A stretch of 45,319 nucleotides of DNA from Pyrinomonadaceae bacterium (GTDB taxonomy: Bacteria > Acidobacteriota > Blastocatellia > Pyrinomonadales > Pyrinomonadaceae), in NCBI GenBank assembly GCA_014534425.1, contig JACVRN010000030.1, positions 1 through 45,319 on the forward strand, read 5' to 3'. The notes beneath the pieces are model-generated. The model made no database searches, had not been told where the DNA came from, and worked only from the letters and a program-made list of their open reading frames with translations. Both the position numbers and the translations under genes were made by a program. This document shows, piece after piece, positions 40,955-45,319 of this stretch (position 1 is the first letter of the stretch; each line of letters begins with the position of its first letter).

Positions 40955-41025
40955 AAATTAACAGGATGGACAGGATAAAGAGGAAATAAATGTTTATGCT
41001 TTTATCCTGTCCATCCTGTTAATTT
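40955..41025. repeat. AACAGGAT-family palindrome, copy 5 (perfect 25-base arms)
   Basis: The arms AAATTAACAGGATGGACAGG+ATAAA (40955-40979) and their exact reverse complement (41001-41025) enclose a 21-base loop. It lies between the DinB-like gene stop and the oppD start, both on the minus strand. Symmetric AAATTA ends distinguish it from copies 2-4. Confidence 0.9.
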
Positions 41026-41041
41026 ATTTCTTGACGAGCTT

Positions 41042-41617
41042 TCACGCTCTTGGAAATTCTTCGGCGGCCATTACTCTTTCGGCTTGGAGAAAGTGTCTGC
41101 GCTCGTGTGTGATTAGTATTCGGTAGCCGTCCAGGAGGCTGTAGGTGACGACGGGCGAGACAGCAGAGGTGATGATTATCTTCTCAAGCTCAAGCCCTTC
41201 CGTAGCCTTCATCAGTCGCATGAGATTATCCTGATGCTGCGCGAACTGGCTGATGATTTGACCGTCGACTTCGCTCGCTGCCGGAACGAAGGCGGGCCGC
41301 GCTTTCACCTTTCGAGTCGATTCAGGCTTGACCGCGCCGAGCACCAATTTTCCAAAGAGGCCCGGCAAGACCGGCACGCGCTCCCACAGCGTTCGCCTGT
41401 GCTCGCCCGCGATGATTTTTTCAAAGAGCGGGAAGTACGGCCTGTTCGTCAGTATCAGATGGTCGAAGCACTGGCCTACGCTCCACTCTTCGGCGCTGCG
41501 TTTCCAGTTAAGCTGCGCGGGCGAGAGGCTTCCGAAGGTAGCGCCCGCTTCGTCTCTAATCTTTCCGGCCTCGGTAATCAAACCGGAAAGACTGCTCTTC
41601 TCAGGATTGCTGCTCAT
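41042..41617 (-). CDS. DinB/YfiT-like four-helix metal-binding protein
   Basis: The open frame extends upstream into the mutase gene; ATG 41617, two bases after the mutase stop, is the natural start (191 aa). The DinB-like fold is recognised from LITEAGKIRDEAGATFGSLS, then WSVGQCFDHLILTNRPYF with His53, and HERRHFLQAERV with His171 and His175, the three metal ligands of the family. Members include thiol transferases and stress-induced proteins of unknown role; no specific activity can be assigned. Near-overlap with the mutase gene implies translational coupling, though no functional link is known. A palindromic repeat follows 16 bases after the stop. Confidence 0.87.
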   Translation of the reverse strand: MSSNPEKSSLSGLITEAGKIRDEAGATFGSLSPAQLNWKRSAEEWSVGQCFDHLILTNRPYFPLFEKIIAGEHRRTLWERVPVLPGLFGKLVLGAVKPESTRKVKARPAFVPAASEVDGQIISQFAQHQDNLMRLMKATEGLELEKIIITSAVSPVVTYSLLDGYRILITHERRHFLQAERVMAAEEFPRA

Positions 41618-41619
41618 TT

Positions 41620-43230
41620 CTATAACGTCACGGCCTCGTGGTATTCGCCCCAGACGCGGCGCAGGCGGTGGCTGATTTCGCCGACTGTCACGAACACTTC
41701 GACGCATTCCAGGATGTGCGGCAAAAGATTTTCCGTGCCGCGCGCGGCCTCTTCAAGCCGCACGAGCGCGGTCTCGGCTCTCTCCGAGTCGCGGCGTGCG
41801 CGAAGGGCGCGAACGCGCTCGACCTGCGACTGCTCGATTGAGGCATCCAAGCGAAGCGTGGGGATGTCTGATTCCTCTTCCACCTGAAAGCGATTGACGC
41901 CCACGACTACAGCGTCGCCGGTCTCCACAGCCTTCTGATATTTGTAGGCCGCCTCCTGAATCTCTCGCTGCACATAGCCGCTCTCAATCGCGCGCAGCAT
42001 TCCGCCCATAGTGTCTATCTTCTCTATGTAATCACGTGCGCGGCGCTCTATCTCACCGGTCAGTTGCTCTATGGCGTAAGAGCCTGCGAGCGGGTCAACG
42101 GTGTCGGCCACGCCGGATTCAAAGGCTATGACCTGCTGCGTGCGAAGGGCGAGGCGCGCCGCGTCTTCGGTCGGAAGCGCCAGCGCTTCATCCATAGAGT
42201 TCGTGTGAAGCGATTGCGTTCCGCCCAGCACTGCGGCGAGCGCCTGAATCGTGGTGCGTACTACGTTGACATCCGGTTGCTGCGCCGTGAGCGTAGAGCC
42301 TGCGGTCTGCGTGTGGAACCTCAGCATAAGTGAGCGCGGGTCGCGCGCAGAGAATCGCTCGCGCATGATTCTGGCCCAGAGCCTGCGGGCGGCGCGGAAC
42401 TTCGCAATCTCTTCCAGAAGATTATTGTGCGCGTTGAAGAAGAAAGAGAGACGAGGCGCGAAATCGTCAATCCTAAGACCCGTCGAAAGCGCGGCTTCAA
42501 CGTAGGCTATGGCGTCCGCGAGCGTGAAGGCGACTTCCTGCACGGCTGTTGAGCCAGCTTCGCGTATGTGATAACCGCTAATCGAAATAGTGTTCCAGTT
42601 CGGCACCTCTCGCGCGCAGAAGGCGAAGGTGTCAGTTACTAATCTTAATGAAGGTGCGGGCGGATAGATGTAAGTGCCGCGCGCTATGTACTCCTTCAGG
42701 ATGTCGTTCTGAATCGTGCCGTTGACTTTATCGAACGTGACCGATTGCTTCCTTGCCACGGCCAGATAGAGACAGAGCAGGGTGGAAGCGGTCGCGTTGA
42801 TGGTCATGGAGGTTGAGACGGTGTCTAGCGGTATGCCGTCGAAGAGCCGCAGCATGTCTTCCAGAGAATCAATCGCCACGCCGACCTTGCCCACTTCGCC
42901 CACGGCCAGAGGGTCGTCCGAATCAAGTCCAATCTGCGTCGGAAGGTCAAAAGCCACGGACAAGCCCGTGGTGCCTTGTGCGAGAAGATACTTGTAACGC
43001 GCGTTGGATTCTTCGGCGGTCGCATAGCCAGCGTACTGGCGCATAGTCCAGAAGCGCCCGCGATACATGTTCGGACGAATGCCGCGCGTGTACGGATATT
43101 CGCCGGGCGCGGCTAAATCGCGCTCGTAATCAACCGCGTCCACGTTCGACGGATTGAAGTCCGTGGGCAGTTCTATGCCGGAGCTTGTCTCAAAATGCTC
43201 GCGCCGCTCGGCACTCGTCTTCGTTGCCAT
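41620..43230 (-). CDS. Methylmalonyl-CoA mutase, large catalytic subunit without B12 domain
   Basis: The 536-residue cytoplasmic enzyme subunit belongs to the acyl-CoA mutase family, which interconverts succinyl-CoA and methylmalonyl-CoA with adenosylcobalamin. It has [20 protein letters not shown] with the active-site Tyr region, [32 protein letters not shown], the [11 protein letters not shown] strand, [32 protein letters not shown] and [15 protein letters not shown]. The protein stops after the TIM-barrel part, so the B12-binding domain must come from a separate small subunit, as in two-component mutases; that gene is not in the window. It is followed by the DinB-like gene. Whether the substrate is methylmalonyl-CoA or another acyl-CoA is not certain, and the annotation follows overall resemblance. 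Confidence 0.93.
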   Translation of the reverse strand: MATKTSAERREHFETSSGIELPTDFNPSNVDAVDYERDLAAPGEYPYTRGIRPNMYRGRFWTMRQYAGYATAEESNARYKYLLAQGTTGLSVAFDLPTQIGLDSDDPLAVGEVGKVGVAIDSLEDMLRLFDGIPLDTVSTSMTINATASTLLCLYLAVARKQSVTFDKVNGTIQNDILKEYIARGTYIYPPAPSLRLVTDTFAFCAREVPNWNTISISGYHIREAGSTAVQEVAFTLADAIAYVEAALSTGLRIDDFAPRLSFFFNAHNNLLEEIAKFRAARRLWARIMRERFSARDPRSLMLRFHTQTAGSTLTAQQPDVNVVRTTIQALAAVLGGTQSLHTNSMDEALALPTEDAARLALRTQQVIAFESGVADTVDPLAGSYAIEQLTGEIERRARDYIEKIDTMGGMLRAIESGYVQREIQEAAYKYQKAVETGDAVVVGVNRFQVEEESDIPTLRLDASIEQSQVERVRALRARRDSERAETALVRLEEAARGTENLLPHILECVEVFVTVGEISHRLRRVWGEYHEAVTL

Positions 43231-43409
43231 AATTCACTGAAGAAAAGTTATGCGTTCTAAGAGCGAAAGCGTAGCACAGTGGAATAGCGGGAGCAATAAA
43301 CCCTAATCATTATCATCTCGTGTTGACCGCGCGTGCTTTGCTCGCTTAGCATCAGCCGGGTAAGCAGCACGAAACTCATTCTCTTTTAAAGCCAAGAGGG
43401 TTATTGCAG

Positions 43410-43685
43410 GTGGATATTAACGACGAAGCCAAACAGATTGTCGAAGAGTTGGGCGCGGCCATCAACTCTGCGGTCGAAAAATCTTCGGAGGTCGCGGTCG
43501 CCATAGGACGTTTGCGCGACGTGGGCTACGAGCTTGAGTTGACCCTGCGCCTGGAAATCGGGCTGCGCCATCTTGGAGAGCAGGATGAAGAGGCTAACAA
43601 AGACGTGACGCTGGAATTGACGGACGACGACATGCGAACCCTCAGGCGCATGAAGATTCGCATTGACGAGACGGAAACGGAATAG
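43410..43685 (+). CDS. Small acidic hypothetical protein (91 aa)
   Basis: I do not recognise the family. GTG at 43410 lies nine bases after AGAGGG, a good ribosome-binding site; a TTG two codons earlier is also in frame but too close to it. The product is strongly acidic and probably helical in its first half (DEAKQIVEELGAAINSAVEK), followed by YELELTLRLEIGLRH and an acidic tail DVTLELTDDDMRTLRRMKIR. It has no cysteines, membrane segments or signal peptide. It is divergent from the mutase gene and 44 bases ahead of a small membrane protein gene. A remnant of the CAGC repeat follows its stop. Confidence 0.65.
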   Translation: MDINDEAKQIVEELGAAINSAVEKSSEVAVAIGRLRDVGYELELTLRLEIGLRHLGEQDEEANKDVTLELTDDDMRTLRRMKIRIDETETE

Positions 43686-43686
43686 A

Positions 43687-43710
43687 CTTTCAGCGCGCAG
43701 CTTTCAGCAG
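43687..43710. repeat. CAGCTATCAGC-family, single degenerate arm
   Basis: CTTTCAGCGCGCAGCTTTCAGC resembles one arm of copy 2 (CAGCACGTCAGCTTTCAGC) but no partner arm follows. It starts two bases after a stop codon, the same position favoured by the complete copies. Confidence 0.5.
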
Positions 43711-43729
43711 AAAGAGCAGGGGGCGCGAA

Positions 43730-44062
43730 ATGATAGAACTCTACTTCCTGATTTATCGCATTCCAAAGATGATGTCGGCCCTGGCAAGAGAGCGAAACCG
43801 CAGCGCTCTGGCCTGGAGCCTGATTGGCGTGGGTGCCTGGCTCGCTGGCGAGTTCATAGTGATTTTCGGCTTCAGTATTATTTACGGAATCGGAATAGCA
43901 GCCTTCGGATGGCCCGAGGATTTACCTGGAGGACTGAGGCTCATCATGTACATCGCTGCCATCGCTGCCGCGATTGGAGGTGTGACGATTGCACGCCGCA
44001 TACTGGCCGCCAAGTCCCGCGATAACTCTTTCCCCCTGCCGCCCCCGCCGCCGCAGTTTTAG
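43730..44062 (+). CDS. Small membrane protein (110 aa)
   Basis: ATG is preceded by AGGGGGCGC, a usable ribosome-binding site. The protein has a short amphipathic N-terminus (MIELYFLIYRIPKMMSALAR), then two membrane helices: WSLIGVGAWLAGEFIVIFGF with an adjoining SIIYGIGIAAFGW (about 29-61), and LIMYIAAIAAAIGGVTIARR (70-90). The tail is Pro-rich (FPLPPPPPQF). I do not recognise the family. It may be co-transcribed with the acidic protein before it, and lies 135 bases upstream of atpD on the same strand; no known ATP synthase accessory protein resembles it. Confidence 0.7.
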   Translation: MIELYFLIYRIPKMMSALARERNRSALAWSLIGVGAWLAGEFIVIFGFSIIYGIGIAAFGWPEDLPGGLRLIMYIAAIAAAIGGVTIARRILAAKSRDNSFPLPPPPPQF

Positions 44063-44191
44063 ACGGTGGCACACGCTACACACAAATCGCTCGCGCTTTG
44101 CCTTCGGTTTAAGCGATGTGTTATCTTTTCAGGCTTCAGTTTACTTCAAATTTTTGCTTATTGGACGCTACTTAAAGAGGAGTCGAGCTAA

Positions 44192-45319
<1,128 letters not shown>

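Overview
The window looks like chromosomal DNA of an acidobacterium, probably class Blastocatellia. The main markers are a secreted VWA protein of the acidobacterial type (6735-8051), repeated carboxypeptidase-regulatory-like secreted proteins, membrane-anchored Ser/Thr kinases starting with a CxxC zinc ribbon, and a DEGMW-type S46 peptidase. Base composition is moderately GC-rich. No phage, integrase, transposase, CRISPR array, tRNA or rRNA was seen. The taxonomic call is inference from protein families only.

Layout. 1-3000: 3' end of glmS, a decayed PepSY-TM gene, a tiny unknown gene and a secreted M1 peptidase. 3000-8050: two tandem secreted beta-sandwich proteins and the VWA protein. 8190-11180: isochorismatase-family hydrolase and a PcrA/UvrD helicase. 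11190-19120: two paralogous zinc-ribbon Ser/Thr kinases in opposite orientation around an S46 dipeptidyl-peptidase. 19180-21875: a helix-hairpin-helix protein resembling the N-terminus of PolX, and small membrane, secreted and lipoprotein genes. 21950-28355 (minus): a phospho-signalling cluster of FHA-GAF-PP2C phosphatase, zinc-ribbon TPR protein, RDD membrane protein, zinc-ribbon kinase with C-terminal FHA, and zinc-ribbon FHA protein. 28739-37754 (plus): a MacAB-like ABC system with one adaptor, one ATPase and four MacB/FtsX-type permeases, interrupted by two small genes. 37832-43230 (minus): Yip1-like membrane protein, oppF, frameshifted oppD, DinB-like protein and a methylmalonyl-CoA mutase large subunit. 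43410-45319: two small genes and the 5' part of atpD.

How it works together. The signalling cluster contains a phosphothreonine writer (kinase), readers (FHA domains) and an eraser-type domain (SpoIIE/PP2C), tied together by near-identical N-terminal zinc ribbons. The ABC cluster looks like two heterodimeric permease pairs (A-B-A-B) sharing one ATPase and one adaptor. The minus-strand peptide-import ATPases are present without their permeases or binding protein, and oppD is broken by a one-base shift.

Two window-wide signals are not explained by the genes. First, GATC is strongly depleted: about 25 sites by eye against roughly 175 expected for equal base frequencies. Isoleucine codons after G-ending codons are ATT or ATA rather than ATC. 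Second, the intergenic spacers carry several families of word-like palindromic repeats (AACAGGATGGACAGGAT, AGCTATCAGCAGTCAGC, GTGACAAGTGACGAGTGAC, ATTGATTCATT), often abutting or overlapping start and stop codons.
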